Positions 1 to 11,279 are shown, counted from the first letter of the stretch. The stretch: 64,000 nucleotides of DNA from Corbicula japonica (GCA_038501625.1 JAZAYU010000168.1:1148669-1212668), one strand, 5' to 3'. The notes: generated by a model not told the origin, from the letters alone. Translations and numbers: made by a program.

Positions 1-464
1 ATTTGTTGTATAATTTGTATTTAGGGTTAGTGTACGAGAAAAAATTTAGATTAAAATGAGCTTATATTGGCGTTTCAACAACTTTGCTTGTTCATTCTTT
101 TGCGTAGCTGAAAACCTCACTATCGTTCAAAGTTTTAAATGACGGCACATGGTAATTAAAAGGAAAACCGAGCAATGAAGGAAGACAACCTGGGACCTGT
201 CATTAATGTTAGTAATACACCAATGACAATTTTTGAAGCTGCTAAGAAGTAAGGCAAGTGTGTTGTAAGGATGTCTACTAGAGCTTAAAATTAGGAGATG
301 CCCCGGTTGTGTAAAGTAGTTTAGCAGAAGAGTAAAAACCTGGGTATTGACTGATTATATAAAAACAATTATCATGCTCAACTCGTAACAGACTAGATAT
401 CTACTTAAAAAGTAACATTTTTATTTTCTTCGCCGAGTTCACTTGTTAAAAAAATACGGGCATA
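1..464. other. Left flank without a recognised gene
   Basis: AT-rich sequence with no ORF, tandem repeat or RNA gene that I can support. It is the left flank of the first DNA transposon; the TA dinucleotide at 463-464 is the proposed target site. Confidence 0.5.
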
Positions 465-506
465 GAGCAGGTGCGTGTATTATCGACAGGCTACAGTTAT
501 CGACAG
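465..506 (+). repeat. Left terminal inverted repeat and transposase-site candidates
   Basis: GAGCAGG followed by two copies of TTATCGACAG (480-489 and 497-506), the second within CTACAGTTATCGACAG. The inverted counterpart lies at 4429-4453. A third direct copy sits at 891-900. Confidence 0.6.
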
Positions 507-538
507 TTTATTATATTTGATATAATGAAATGTATAAA

Positions 539-565
539 TGACGTCATCAGTTATTAATGACGTCA
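539..565. promoter_or_regulatory. Pair of CRE motifs (TGACGTCA)
   Basis: Two perfect palindromic TGACGTCA sites, at 539-546 and 558-565, lie 19 bp apart between the left terminal repeat and the transposase start. TGACGTCA is the consensus for CREB/ATF bZIP factors. A role in transposase expression is inference. Confidence 0.4.
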
Positions 566-1075
566 TATTTTTAATAACATATACCTTAGCGTTCTGTCGA
601 GGTAAAAACAGAAAGCCATTCGCCGTATTTTCCAGACGAGCGCATTTTGTTTGGATCACTGCGTTATTTTTATCCGAAAATAGAAGCGCTTACGTCACAA
701 GGTAAGGTCACCGGTGTCATAAATGTTGTTACTTGTGATTTTTGCAATGTAATTCTCGGATTTGCCGTACATTTATTTAACCGTATAATGTATATCTGCA
801 GGTTTCATACCATTAAATGTAACAGAACATGGTTACGGGTCATAAGTCGGGGGTGTCGATGACTGTGTCCAAAAAAATAAATGTCTACAGTTATCGACAG
901 TTTTATAAATTATGTTGATTTATTCCGTTATATATGGTCGAGTTGCTTCTTAATGTATATTTAAGGAATGATTCTTATTTTGGTGCGGTTCATGCAGATT
1001 GGACGTGCACGCGAGAGCTGGCAAATCCATAAAGCGCGCTAGCTTTATTATAAAAATTCATAAATACCTTTTTAG

Positions 1076-3957
1076 ATGTCATCACAACACAACAAAAGAG
1101 TTCAATACTCTCCGTCAAAAATGAGGGCTGCCATTGAGATGGTGCGGTCCAACGGGATGGCTAAGGCGAAGGCAGCGAAATTGTTTGGTGTGCCCCGCAC
1201 AACACTCATTGATAAATTAGCAGGTCGTGTACCTGAGGAAGCCACGCGACCTGGACCCTCTTCCGTCTTGACTCCGGCGGAAGAGAAGACATTAGTCAGA
1301 TACGCTGACTTAATGGCTCAAATTGGTATACAAGCATGGAATAGTGTTCACTAGTCATAATTATGCTTATAACGATAATTGTGCATAAATAAACACATAA
1401 TGTGAGAAAAACATTTTTTTTTAATTTTTAGACCATTTTAACTGTAATATAAAAAATGTAAATATTTATTATATATACATGTATAATGTCTTCATCAAAA
1501 CAAAATTTATAAAATTTATACATTATGATACAAGCTAAGAAAAGACAAATATGTGCATATACATACAGCAATATAATAGCTTTGAACACATTTCTTGTGG
1601 AACATAATTAAAATAAACCTGCCCGTCATATGTGACCTTTTTGGCATGTAATTTCACATATGGTATCTTGGACTGTATAATGATTTTTTTTATTTTAGGA
1701 TATCCGTTAACGAGAAAAGAACTGCTCTACGAAACTAAACGCATTCTTGACATTGATGGAAGGAAGACTGTTTTTAGAGACAATCTTCCAGGGAAAGGCT
1801 GGTACAAGGCGTTCCGCATGCGAAACCCAGAACTGGTAGAGAGAACGCCTGCTGCACTAGGGCACCAGCGAGCTGCAATAAGCATGTCTATGATACAGGG
1901 TCTGTTGCGTGGTCCCTAGTTATTTTTCCTTTGCACCACTGTATTTGCATGTCTGAAACTTTTCTTCAATGGATGAATTTGTTGATAATGTAAGGACTTG
2001 AACCTGATTTACAACCACTATTTAAGTGTTTTCTTTGCTTTAGATACTGTCACAATGTAACTTTTTATCCCATATTACTAATTATGTAAACATAAATGAC
2101 TCATTGTATCCTCATTACTGTTTTGCAGGTTGGTATGATGGACTGTTTCGTTTCCTTCGAGAAGAGATTCCCGACTTCCAGGACATGATCAGTGACCCAA
2201 GGAGAGTCTTCAATGCCGATGAATCTGGCTTTCCGATCTGTGTTAAATCAACCAAAGTCCTTGCTCCAACTGGTTCCAGACATGTTTATCAAGTTTTACC
2301 GGGTGATAAAACCCAGATAACTGTCTTAGCATGTTTTAATGCCTTTGGTGATTATATGTCTCCACTTATTATTTATCCAGGTCAGAGATTCAGAGATACA
2401 GTTCTGTCTGGTTTTGAGGAAGCCATCTTTGGCATGACCAAAAATGGATGGATGGATTCAGAATTATTTCTTTCCTTCTTAGAGCATTTCGATAGCTATT
2501 TAATCGAAAAGAAAATAAATCGCCCAGTGATTCTGTTTGTTGATGGACACAGCACCCATATGTCACTGCCTGCAGCAAACTTTTGTTCTGAGAAAAGCAT
2601 CATTCTCTATTGCCTATTACCGAATTCCACCCATGTGCTGCAGGCATGTGACATTGGGTTGTTCAGTCCAATGAAATCGAAATGGAAAGAAATGGTAAAA
2701 AAATGGCAGATGGAGCACCTTGGTGAACCATTCACCAAAGCCCATTTTCCTGAGGTTTTTAAGTCTACATGGACCAGTGTGGCTAACCTGACAAACAGTG
2801 TCAGTGCCTTTAAAAGGTCAGGTCTGTTTCCATTAACACCAGACGGCATTGATCAGTCAAAGCTTGGGCCATCTAAAATGACCAACAATTGCTCCCCACC
2901 ATCTACAACTGTTCCCCCACCAGCAGCATCAGGACAAGAGGGTCTGTCCCAGACACCGTCCGTGGCCTGCTTACCACCATCCCTGCCAGTTTCTTGTTAT
3001 ACGCCTCAAGAAACCAGCTTAAGCATAGCTTCCTCCCCTGTGCATGGTATTGTTCCTCAGATTCCATCTGAGGCCTGCCTACCACCTCCATTTCATATTT
3101 CTTCCAACAAAACGTCTCAAGAAACTAGCTCAAGCTTTGCTTCCTCTCATGGTGTTATTCCTCAGATTCCTTCTGTGGCCTGTGCTCCGACTCCATTGCA
3201 TGTCTCTTCTTGCATAATGTCTCAAGAAACTAGCATAAGCAATGCTCCTATGACGGTTGGTTCTGGCGCTTACACCTTTACTCCCACGTCTACTGGTCCA
3301 TTTGCCTCTGAACAACAACCTTTGACTGCTGTATCAACCAACAGTATGTCTGTAGTTCAACCAGTTTTAGCCAGCACATCATCTGCTCCTTCATCTGTCA
3401 TGTCTGTACTTAGACCAAAATCTGACAATACATTTGTCTCTCCAGCATTCAACCATCTTCGGGTTCCACAACCTAAAAAAATCAAGAATACTAACACAAT
3501 AAGACAGCGTTTGCCAAAAGCTTTGTCTGGGTCAGAGGCATTGAAAATGCTCCGAGAAAAAGAGGAAAAGAAACTTAGGGAAGAACAGGAGAAACAGGAG
3601 AGAAAGGAAGAGAGAGCTAGAAAAAAGCGTGAGCGAGAGGAAGAGAAAGAAAGAAAGAAAAAGGAGAGAGAGATAACAAAGAAAATAAAGTTGTTAGAGA
3701 AAAAAAAACAGAGGAGATCAAATGATTCTGATGAGTCTGATGAAAATATACCTTTCATGGACTCAAGTGATGAAGATACGGATGTGACATGTCCGGGTTG
3801 TCTTTCATCTGAGGGTATCGATGATGAGTGGATAGGGTGCGAGAGTTGTCCTCTGTGGTGGCACATTGACTGCACTGGGAGAGATGATTTTGTTGGCAAA
3901 ACATCAGAAGAATTAAAGAGAGAAAGCTTTGTGTGCGAGTTCTGTGAGGAATTGTAG
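1076..3957 (+). CDS. Pogo/Tigger-like DDE transposase with C-terminal PHD finger
   Basis: Three exons with in-phase GT-AG junctions: 1076-1325, 1699-1899 and 2129-3957, giving 759 residues without a stop. Residues about 10-55 form a pipsqueak/CENP-B-type helix-turn-helix that would bind the transposon ends. The DDE_1 catalytic core follows. Its aspartates fall at about residue 181 (in NADESGF), 289 (FVDGHSTH) and 325 (LQACDIGLF); the last two are 35 residues apart, as expected of pogo-like enzymes. A Ser/Pro/Thr-rich linker, then a highly charged Lys/Glu helix (about 624-680), lead to a complete Cys4-His-Cys3 PHD finger (about 703-757). PHD fingers usually read histone H3 tails, so chromatin targeting is possible but inferred. 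The ATG is preceded by TTTTTAG, so an upstream 5' UTR exon is possible. All catalytic residues are present, so it may be active. Confidence 0.8.
1326..1698 (+). other. Intron 1 of the first transposase
   Basis: The donor GTATAC follows CAAATTG, and the acceptor TTTTATTTTAG precedes GATATCCG. Splicing joins a split glycine codon and restores the reading frame through the core region. Confidence 0.65.
1900..2128 (+). other. Intron 2 of the first transposase
   Basis: The donor GTCTGT follows ATACAGG, and the acceptor CTGTTTTGCAG precedes GTTGGTATGATGG. The junction restores a glycine codon and keeps the frame. Confidence 0.6.
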
Positions 3958-4014
3958 AAACGATAATGTACATTCTTAAACTGTTTGAAGTTAAGTGACA
4001 ACATTATATGACTG

Positions 4015-4020
4015 AATAAA
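4015..4020 (+). terminator. Poly(A) signal of the first transposase gene
   Basis: A canonical AATAAA lies 58 bp after the stop codon. Confidence 0.55.
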
Positions 4021-4230
4021 AATAATTATGAAAATCACACTACGAATAAAATTATTATAAGATATTGCTTTTACCTTTATTAGCGTTCCTGTCGAGTGAA
4101 GGTCCCTTTTACAGGTAAGATTATCTTGAACAACATAGATATAATCTTTATTATTACAAATACTTTCATTTTAATACCAGATGAATACAAATATTTCCAA
4201 GCTGTAACTATATATACGTTATTAATTTAC

Positions 4231-4453
4231 CTGTCGATAACTGTAGCTCCCTGTCGATAATTGTATCCCTTTGCGTATAATATATTTTCAATAATCACGA
4301 TGTGAAGATAACACAGTCACCGGAAAATACATCACCCGGCGATCAATCAAAACACATTATACATTATAGGGAAATACCTTGTTATTGTTGTTGGGAGAGA
4401 ATTAAAGTGTGACGTTTTAGATATTAAACTGTCGATAACTGTATCCCCTGCTC
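4231..4453 (-). repeat. Right end with inverted TTATCGACAG copies
   Basis: CTGTCGATAA occurs at 4231-4240, 4251-4260 and 4429-4438, mirroring the three left-end copies. The sequence ends CCCCTGCTC before TA. Confidence 0.6.
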
Positions 4454-4560
4454 TATAATCCTGTATAATCTGTTAAATTTATTATTATTAAATTTTATTT
4501 AAGTATCGCGGCGCCTTACAATTTCGACGTTCTTATAATTTCGACGCTTGTTTGTTTATT

Positions 4561-4585
4561 ATGCAAATTAAGCAATCTCGCGAGA
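4561..4585 (+). promoter_or_regulatory. Promoter motifs upstream of the second transposase
   Basis: ATGCAAAT (4561-4568) matches the octamer consensus bound by POU factors. TCTCGCGAGA (4576-4585) matches the palindrome found in many TATA-less animal promoters. They lie about 75-95 bp before the proposed ATG. No TATA box is evident here. Function is inferred. Confidence 0.4.
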
Positions 4586-4657
4586 TTTCCCGTTTGTTTT
4601 GGTTCACGGATGTAAACAAAAAGGCGGAGACGCACATTTTGCGTTCGTCAACTCAAA

Positions 4658-6735
4658 ATGGAAATAAGAAAGGTAATTATAATATTTTAATAATCAAACT
4701 TACTATTTTCATTGTAGTTCACTATTCCCAAAAATCATCTCATTTCAAAATCCAATAAAATCTTATCTTGTTCACAATATCCCCAAAATACTATGTCTCC
4801 TTCTGCAACAACATTCAAAACATTGTGTGATGACGTCATATGTCAAAATTTATGTACAGGGTGTCGCCAAAAGTATTTGTGCCTACAGCTGTGTCTTAGT
4901 CTAATTCAACAATAGACTCTCACACAGTGTTCAACACTATTATAAAAAGTATTACTTTAACCTTTCAGGTCCATTCCGCTACTCGTGGAAGTTACAGGCT
5001 GTATTCACCTGATGATATGGCAGATGCGTACAGCATGGTTATAGACCAGAAGCTGCCCGTGGAGAGGGTGGCCAAGAAGTTTGGCATTCCCATTACAACA
5101 CTGAAGGATAGAGTGAGGGGAAGAATCAGTGTTGACACTGTCAGATCGGGTCCTCAGACGTCATTTACCCAAGAACAGGAAGCCTTCCTCAGTCAGCACC
5201 TTCTAACAATGGCTGAGATGGGATTTGGCTATTCGAGACAGGAGACAATTAATCTTGCTAGTGATTATGCTGTTCATCTCGGTTTGAGGGAAAAGGGTAA
5301 ACCTTTCAGTCTGACATGGCTTTACAGTTTTTTGGAAAGATGGCCAGAGCTGAAAGTGAAAAAGCCCAGAAGCCTGGACATAGCCCGTGCCAAGTCAGCC
5401 ACTCGACCAACCATTGACAGGTACTTTGACGAATTGAATTCAATTCTAAACAAGTACAGTCTTAAGGACAAACCAGGGCACATTTATAATGTTGAAAAGG
5501 GACTTAATCTGGAGCACAAGCCTCCGAAAATCATAGCTGGTGCTCACTATAAGGCCCAGGCTGTCACAGCTGGAAGATCAAAGACAGTGACGGTTATTGG
5601 AGGCGGGAATGCTGTTGGTCACCAGGTTCCTCCATTTTTTATATTCCCTGGCATCAGGATGCAACCAGCACTGTTAGATGGCGCCACACCTGGTACATCA
5701 GGAACCGTCTCCGGGTCAGGCTGGTCGAATACCGATATCTTTTCCACTTACATGAAAGATCACTTGGCACCATTACTTCCATCACGTGACTCAGGTAACC
5801 ATGTGCTTGTATTGTATGATGGACACAAAAGCCATGTTTCCCTGGCACTCATTCAGTGGGCACGGGAAAACAATATTATACTGTTCGTCCTGCCCCCGCA
5901 CTGCAGCCACCTTCTGCAGCCCCTGGACGTGACCTGCTATGGCCCTTTTGAAAACGCCTGGAATGCTGCTTGCCACATGCATCTAAGAGAGTCAGGTGGT
6001 AATGTTGTAAACCGTTACGACGTTTGCAAAATTGCATGCCGGGTTTATATGGCTACTCTTACTCCCTCAAACATCCAATCCGCCTTCAGACGTTGTGGTA
6101 TTCACCCGTTCAATCCAGATGTCATCTCGGAAAGTTCAATAGCTCCATCCTTGGCATTTCCAAAACAAGCTCAAGTACAGACGAGCACAGTCGAGGCTGC
6201 AGATACTACTCTTTCTGCTAGGTCATTTTTAGAGAAACGAGGCAGTAGTGTGCTTCAGAATGTTGGTACAGCCAAGGTAAGAAAAACCTTGAGTAAGGTA
6301 GTGGGAGGTCGTGCTGTAACTGAAGATGTCATCTTTGACAAAATCAAGGAGCATGAAAGCCGTACGACTAAGCCTAAATCTAAAGCCCCTATCATCGGGA
6401 AATCACTAAAGGGTAAAACAAAACGCAAAACCCAAACTAGACCCACACTTGCATCCCAGCCACAGCCTAGCACATCTGGAGTTAGTGTAACTTTCCCAGC
6501 GGTCTCAGCATTATCTGACACGGATGATTCTGATAATGAACACGATGCTGTATGTTGTGTGTGTGGCCGATTCAGCCCAGCTGAACTTAAATACTGCATC
6601 AACCTTACGATTGTAAAGTGGGCATGTTGTGACAGGTGTGATCAATGGGTACATCTCCGCTTCTGCTCCCCAGTTGCAGTTTTGAGGAGAGGAGACTCCT
6701 TCCTGTGCCCCAAATGCACAGAGAGTGAGGAGTAA
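4658..6735 (+). CDS. Pogo-like transposase-PHD protein lacking the first catalytic Asp
   Basis: Exon 1 (4658-4672, five codons, donor GTAATT) joins exon 2 (4969-6735, acceptor CCTTTCAG) in phase, giving 593 residues. The order is a psq-type helix-turn-helix (about 15-60), a CENP-B-like second DNA-binding region (about 70-135), the DDE_1 core, a basic linker and a complete Cys4-His-Cys3 PHD-like finger (about 532-585). The second and third aspartates are present at residues 289 (LYDGHKSH) and 325 (LQPLDV). The first motif reads IYNVEKG where pogo/Tigger transposases have a NVDEKG-type motif, so the catalytic Asp codon is missing (between 5493 and 5494) with no frameshift. A long intact frame without that Asp could mean a domesticated DNA-binding protein or a recently dead transposase. 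No convincing terminal repeats were found around it. Confidence 0.75.
4673..4968 (+). other. Intron of the second transposase gene
   Basis: GT-AG intron of 296 bp. It holds one TGACGTCA (4831-4838) and, near 4857, the string CAGGGTGTCGCCAAAAGT, which resembles a Tc1/mariner-type terminal repeat. No inverted partner was found. Confidence 0.55.
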
Positions 6736-6769
6736 GTGACTGTACAGTGACATAAATAGTTGTTTTTAT

Positions 6770-6775
6770 AATAAA
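6770..6775 (+). terminator. Poly(A) signal of the second transposase gene
   Basis: AATAAA lies 35 bp after the stop codon. A further TGACGTCA lies at 6911-6918. Confidence 0.5.
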
Positions 6776-6987
6776 ACTAAAAAACAAAACAAAATAACTA
6801 GTTGCAAACAAATAGTTACAGTGTATTTTGACAAGTTTCACAGTTGTTAAATGTTACTGGTTATGATTTTCTAACACAACCTGTAGATATCATGTGACCG
6901 TCGAAAACAATGACGTCATTATGTGGGAATACAAAAATGGATGCCTCCATCTTGTTGAACATGTAAAGGTAAACTTTATTAGTTTTA

Positions 6988-7422
6988 TTGGATTTATTGA
7001 AAAATAAAGCAAGAAATGGATGTTGTAACAAGGTGTGTACTGATATTATTATTTATTTTACAATTCCCTCTAATAATTTCATTTGCCGATTGTACCGTCG
7101 AAAAAGGAAGAAGCCGGGATATAATTTGTGTTATATTCCGAATGCGCGGTTGCGAAAGTCAATGTCCGCTGTGAACTTAGCTAAACCCGCTTGTAGCTAT
7201 CGCGCGACTTACAGCTTGTACTATATGTTAGCTCAAAAGACATACATACAAATACCCGAATGTTTACATAATGTTTGCAATTGTATGAACTATCGAACCA
7301 ATCAAATATTAAATAAACACACAGAATTTGTGTACAACCAACCGTTTAAAACTGAATCTATTTATAGAAGAAATGGATATTATCGTCTGACCTATTTGAA
7401 ACTAGAACAAGAAAAATTTTGA
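6988..7422 (+). CDS. Unrecognised 144-codon ORF
   Basis: An open frame of 144 codons, rich in Tyr, Asn, Cys and Lys, with no motif I recognise. It starts at an internal ATG and has no clear splice sites or poly(A) signal. It is long for this AT content but may be chance. Sequence just after it (about 7500-7600) resembles repeats near 13850 and 44350, which argues for repeat-derived DNA. Confidence 0.15.
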   Translation: MDLLKNKARNGCCNKVCTDIIIYFTIPSNNFICRLYRRKRKKPGYNLCYIPNARLRKSMSAVNLAKPACSYRATYSLYYMLAQKTYIQIPECLHNVCNCMNYRTNQILNKHTEFVYNQPFKTESIYRRNGYYRLTYLKLEQEKF

Positions 7423-8176
7423 TGCACGGCATCAAGTCGGCGGGAGAAGGATTTCCATGTAATTACAACACTCGTAATCACACTGCTCTGACGAAATCTG
7501 AATGATTGAGACTATTACGTTCTACAACTACAAAAACTCGAAACATATATATGTACGCAGTGAAACAGTCAAAATCCTTGACCGAAAGTGCTGCAAGCCA
7601 GCGTAGCGTAAACATAATCAAAATATAAACACATAATGTTCAATGTAAGAGGAATTCCAGTTTTATTTAAGTTATAAAGATTTATTAAAACTAAACAGAA
7701 TGAAGAAACTCCTATGGAAGACATGTTATATGCTTGCACAAATGTGGGTTGCCTATGTTGAATAACATATAGATAATGTAATATTAGTTAAATTGCATTA
7801 AAATTTTCACTGTTAATAAAAAACAAAAAAAAACATGAAGCTGTGTTTAGACAACACATATGCGGTAGCGAAGTTTGTCATGATAAAAAAAAATGATGGC
7901 ACAATGTTAAAACAGCAAAAAATCGGAAGTTCTAAATAATGGAAAAACAATTCCTGGTGCCAGAACCTGTGCATAAAAAGAATTTAATAAAAATCAATTA
8001 ATGTAACATATAATCTAAGATTAAAAGTACAGATTATTCATGACAAAATTGGGAAAGGTTTATAAAGTACAGGTTATTCATGACAAAATTGGGAAAGTGA
8101 CAGAATTTAATGTAATAAATGCCTAGGCATTTGGTACAAACATTGATGATCCAAGTATTGGGAGGGTGGGCATTTA
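7423..8176. other. AT-rich stretch without a recognised gene
   Basis: Nothing coding is supported. A short direct repeat (TTCATGACAAAATTGGGAAA) occurs twice near 8040 and 8080. Confidence 0.4.
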
Positions 8177-9095
8177 CTAGAGGCACATGATTGAAATTGA
8201 GAAATATCCAACTTGCTGAAACAGATAAACCATTTCTCTAAGTACAAAATGGGGAGATAACCCCAGAAATAAGGTAGCTGGAGTTATGTAACTTGTCGGG
8301 GTCATGACCTGTGCACTGTTAAGTAAGTGTGTTAAATTCATTTTACTGTTCTTTGCAGAAAATGAGAAATATCCAACTTGCAGAAACAGGTTAACCATTT
8401 ATCTCTTAGTATAAAATTGGGAGATAACCCTGGGAATAAAATAGCCAGAGTTATGTGACTTGTAAGCATCATAACCTATTCACTGTTAAGTGAGTGTAAG
8501 AACTTTCATGCCAATGCCCAATGCCCTTAGTAGAAATTGAGAAATATCCAACTTGCCGAAACGGGTTAACCATTTATCTCCAAGTACAAAATGGGGAGAT
8601 AATCCCAGATAAAAGGTACATAGAGTTATGTTTCTTGTAAGGGTCATGATCTGTGCACAGCAAAGTAAGTGTAAACTTTAATGCAATGTTCTTTGTCGAA
8701 ACTAAGTAATATCTAACTTTCCAAAACAGGTTAACCATTTATCTCCAAGTACAAAATGGGGAGATAAAACCAGAAATAAGATAGCCAGATTTATGTAATT
8801 TGTAAGGGTCAAGATCTATGCACTCTTAAGATAGTGTGTTTACTTTTTATGCCAATTCTATGTTAGGAAAATGAGAAATATCCAACTTGCCAAAAAGCAG
8901 TTTAAATATTTACCTTAGTACAAAAAGGGGAGATAATCCCAGAAAAAAGGTATCCAGAGTTATGGAACTTGTCAGGGACATGACCTGTGAACTGTTAAGT
9001 AAGTGTATAAACTTTCATGCCAATGCTCTTTGTAGAAATTGAAAAATATCCATGTTGCTGAAAAGGTTAACTGGATCGGCGTACGGGCGGATGGA
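8177..9095. repeat. HINE/pearl-like repeat, units of about 170 bp (family A)
   Basis: Five to six diverged tandem units of about 160-177 bp. Each contains variants of GAGAAATATCCAACTTGC, then GGGGAGATAA, then GTCATGACCTGTGCACTG. Units begin near 8195, 8358, 8535, 8696, 8868 and 9036. The array closes with a GGCGGATGGACAGACAG block and the short hairpin ATGCCGGGGGCAT. This matches the tandem-core layout of bivalve pearl/HINE elements. Confidence 0.6.
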
Positions 9096-9150
9096 CAGAC
9101 AGATGGTTCAATCACTAGATGCCGGGGGCATAAAAACAACATTAACTCAG

Positions 9151-10190
9151 ATAGAACAATCATTGAAAATTATCCAATTCAATAGTTGCAAGAAATGGGA
9201 ATATTCAGACCACCCAAAATAAAACTGGTCAAAATATTAACACAAAATTCAATGTTGGAGAAGTATTTAAATAAATAAGAAAGGGAACATTAAAAGCAAT
9301 CGAACAGGACAAATACAAAAACATTACAGGAAACATGTAAGTTTGATTCGAGCAATAGAAGGATCAAAATACATTGCCTAGCCCTGCGTGTATGCAACTC
9401 AATATTTACACAAGTACCAATTTTGATTCATTCCAAACAATGAAGTGCAGGTCAGGTTGCTTAACAGTAGTTGAACTTGATGATGATAATTTTATATTAA
9501 TGCTTTATAGCAATACATCACAACTTAAAGCAATGCCAATGGCCTTATAAATGTCATTTAGTAAATGAAAGAGGCACAACAATTTTTTTGTGTTAGTCAT
9601 ATAGTTTGGAAATTGTTGGATTAGCAAAATTATATTTATTTCTTATATTATTATATCTTATTTATTTACCATGTATTTCTCTTGATTATTTCCACTTTCA
9701 AAGTAAATACACGGGGACCCCGTGAAAGGCTGTTTGATCTTGGTTTCTTTTATAACAATGTGTCCGATATCAGATAAAGGGGCTCTTTATATTCATTGAA
9801 TTAGCTAGAGCCTTTAACAGACACCCTTTCCCCACTGTTATCTGTCAACTCTATTTAAACCCTTTAAATGCATGCACCACATCTATCTGATCTATATCTA
9901 CACTCTTTGAATCTTGATCAGGAAGTACACGTACCTGAAAGATCTAAACATTAACAGACTCTGATTTGTCAAACAGATATGCAAGTTGATATGGTCTAAC
10001 CTTGTCACACATGGAATACAAGCTGTATGGAAAGAGTAGACATAAAACATGGAATACTTCCGTTTTGCACAGAAAATCCATTTCTAACTTCAACCCTTAA
10101 CAGCATATATACACCTTTATGGCATGGGCCAACAGTGTAGCTCTAGATCACCCTGCATCGCTTTGCTGTTTGGTCAGGCCAGGGCTTAAA
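9151..10190. repeat. Dispersed repeat R1, long copy
   Basis: Starts with GAACAATCATTGAAAATTAT. The same block recurs at 44393-44837 with its continuation at 45248-45935, and its first part recurs at 62640-63086. There is no ORF longer than chance. Class unknown. Confidence 0.65.
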
Positions 10191-10843
10191 AGTGATAATG
10201 TGATAATGGCCCTGCCATTTTTGTTTGATTATAATTATGTTTGTTCTACAGGCAATCGATTTAGTAAGAAATTTAAAAAAAACAGTCAAAATAATGATCA
10301 TTTGAATATGCGCTGATAAGCTTATTATTGCATAAATAACCACTTTTTTGTTAATTTTGTAAAAGAATTGACATCTTTATGGCGTATGAATACATCCGTC
10401 AGTGAGACAATACTTTGTAAAAAGTCTGCCATTTTGTTTAAACTGATTTAGCTTTTTTAATGTGCAAGGAAAACTGAAATATCAAAAACATATGAGGGGT
10501 GTCTTTTTAGAATTTAAAACAAACAAATTTGCAAAAATCATTGGGAACAGCCGACAAACCTGCTGTCATCCTTGAATAGCTGGTTTCCTGGTAGAAGGCT
10601 TCCAATGTGCAAAATCCAGTTCTTGAAAAAAAGCTTATTGCTGAATTTCCTTGTCCAAATATACACACAACTTCAAAAGAATATTCTGTGTTGTTGTTTT
10701 TGTTGTTTCCTTCTTCTCTTCAGTCAGTTGAAATTAAACACCAGCAACAAAGCCATTTAAGTTTGTATTTAGAAACCGAAATGGCCTAAAAGCAGGAATT
10801 CAGATTATCAGGATTTCTGATCATCAAGCATGTAAATCCATCA
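10191..10843. other. No recognised gene
   Basis: AT-rich sequence with short overlapping ORFs only (65 codons or fewer). Confidence 0.4.
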
Positions 10844-11279
10844 GCACAGTCTAAACAATAATTAAAACACACTTGAGTAATAAAATCCAAAAAAAAGTCC
10901 GAAATTGAATGCATTGACATGCCGGAAGGAATATTGATCTCGAAAATGACGTCAGTGTTATAAAGGTAAACGACTCCTGTTTCAAGCGGATTATAAAAAT
11001 TATAGACTCTCTCATAGTACAAATGGTTTTGTTCTCGGTTAGGGGACTTGCCAAAAGAGAAGCACAGACTAAACAATAATTAAAACACACTTGAGTAATA
11101 AATCCAAAAAAAGTCCGAAATTGAATGCATTGACATGCCGGAAGGAATATTGATCTCGAAAATGACGTCAGTGTTATAAAGGTAAACGGCTCCTGTTTCA
11201 AGCGGATTATAATAATTATAGACTCTCCAATAGTACAAATGGTTTTGTTCTCTGTTAGGGGACTTGCAAAAAGAGAAGA
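10844..11279. repeat. Two tandem units of 218 bp
   Basis: A unit of about 218 bp occurs twice (for example CTAAACAATAATTAAAACAC at 10851 and 11069) with high identity, implying a recent duplication. Each unit contains TGACGTCA inside GAAAATGACGTCAGTG. Confidence 0.75.

Larger units (their letters stand above)
465..4453 (+). mobile_element. Pogo/Tigger-like DNA transposon, probably complete
   Basis: The element starts GAGCAGG after a TA (463-464) and ends CCTGCTC before a TA (4454-4455). That matches the TA target duplication of the Tc1/mariner/pogo superfamily. The 25-bp ends match in their first 7 and last 10 bases and diverge in the middle. The decamer TTATCGACAG occurs three times near the left end (480, 497, 891) and three times inverted near the right end (4231, 4251, 4429). 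It encloses one intact spliced transposase gene with its own poly(A) signal, so it could be autonomous. The boundaries are inferred from two ends only; alignment to other copies would settle them. Confidence 0.65.

Noticed and set aside
3357..4004. 215-codon minus-strand ORF over the first transposase
   Set aside because: Ser/Phe-rich shadow of the Lys/Glu-rich coding strand; no splice or start context.
4857..4890. CAGGGTGTCGCCAAAAGT as the terminal repeat of the second pogo-like gene
   Set aside because: It lies inside that gene's intron and has no inverted partner downstream.
8177..9095. CRISPR-like regular repeats
   Set aside because: Units are long (about 170 bp), diverged and have no spacers; the genome is eukaryotic.
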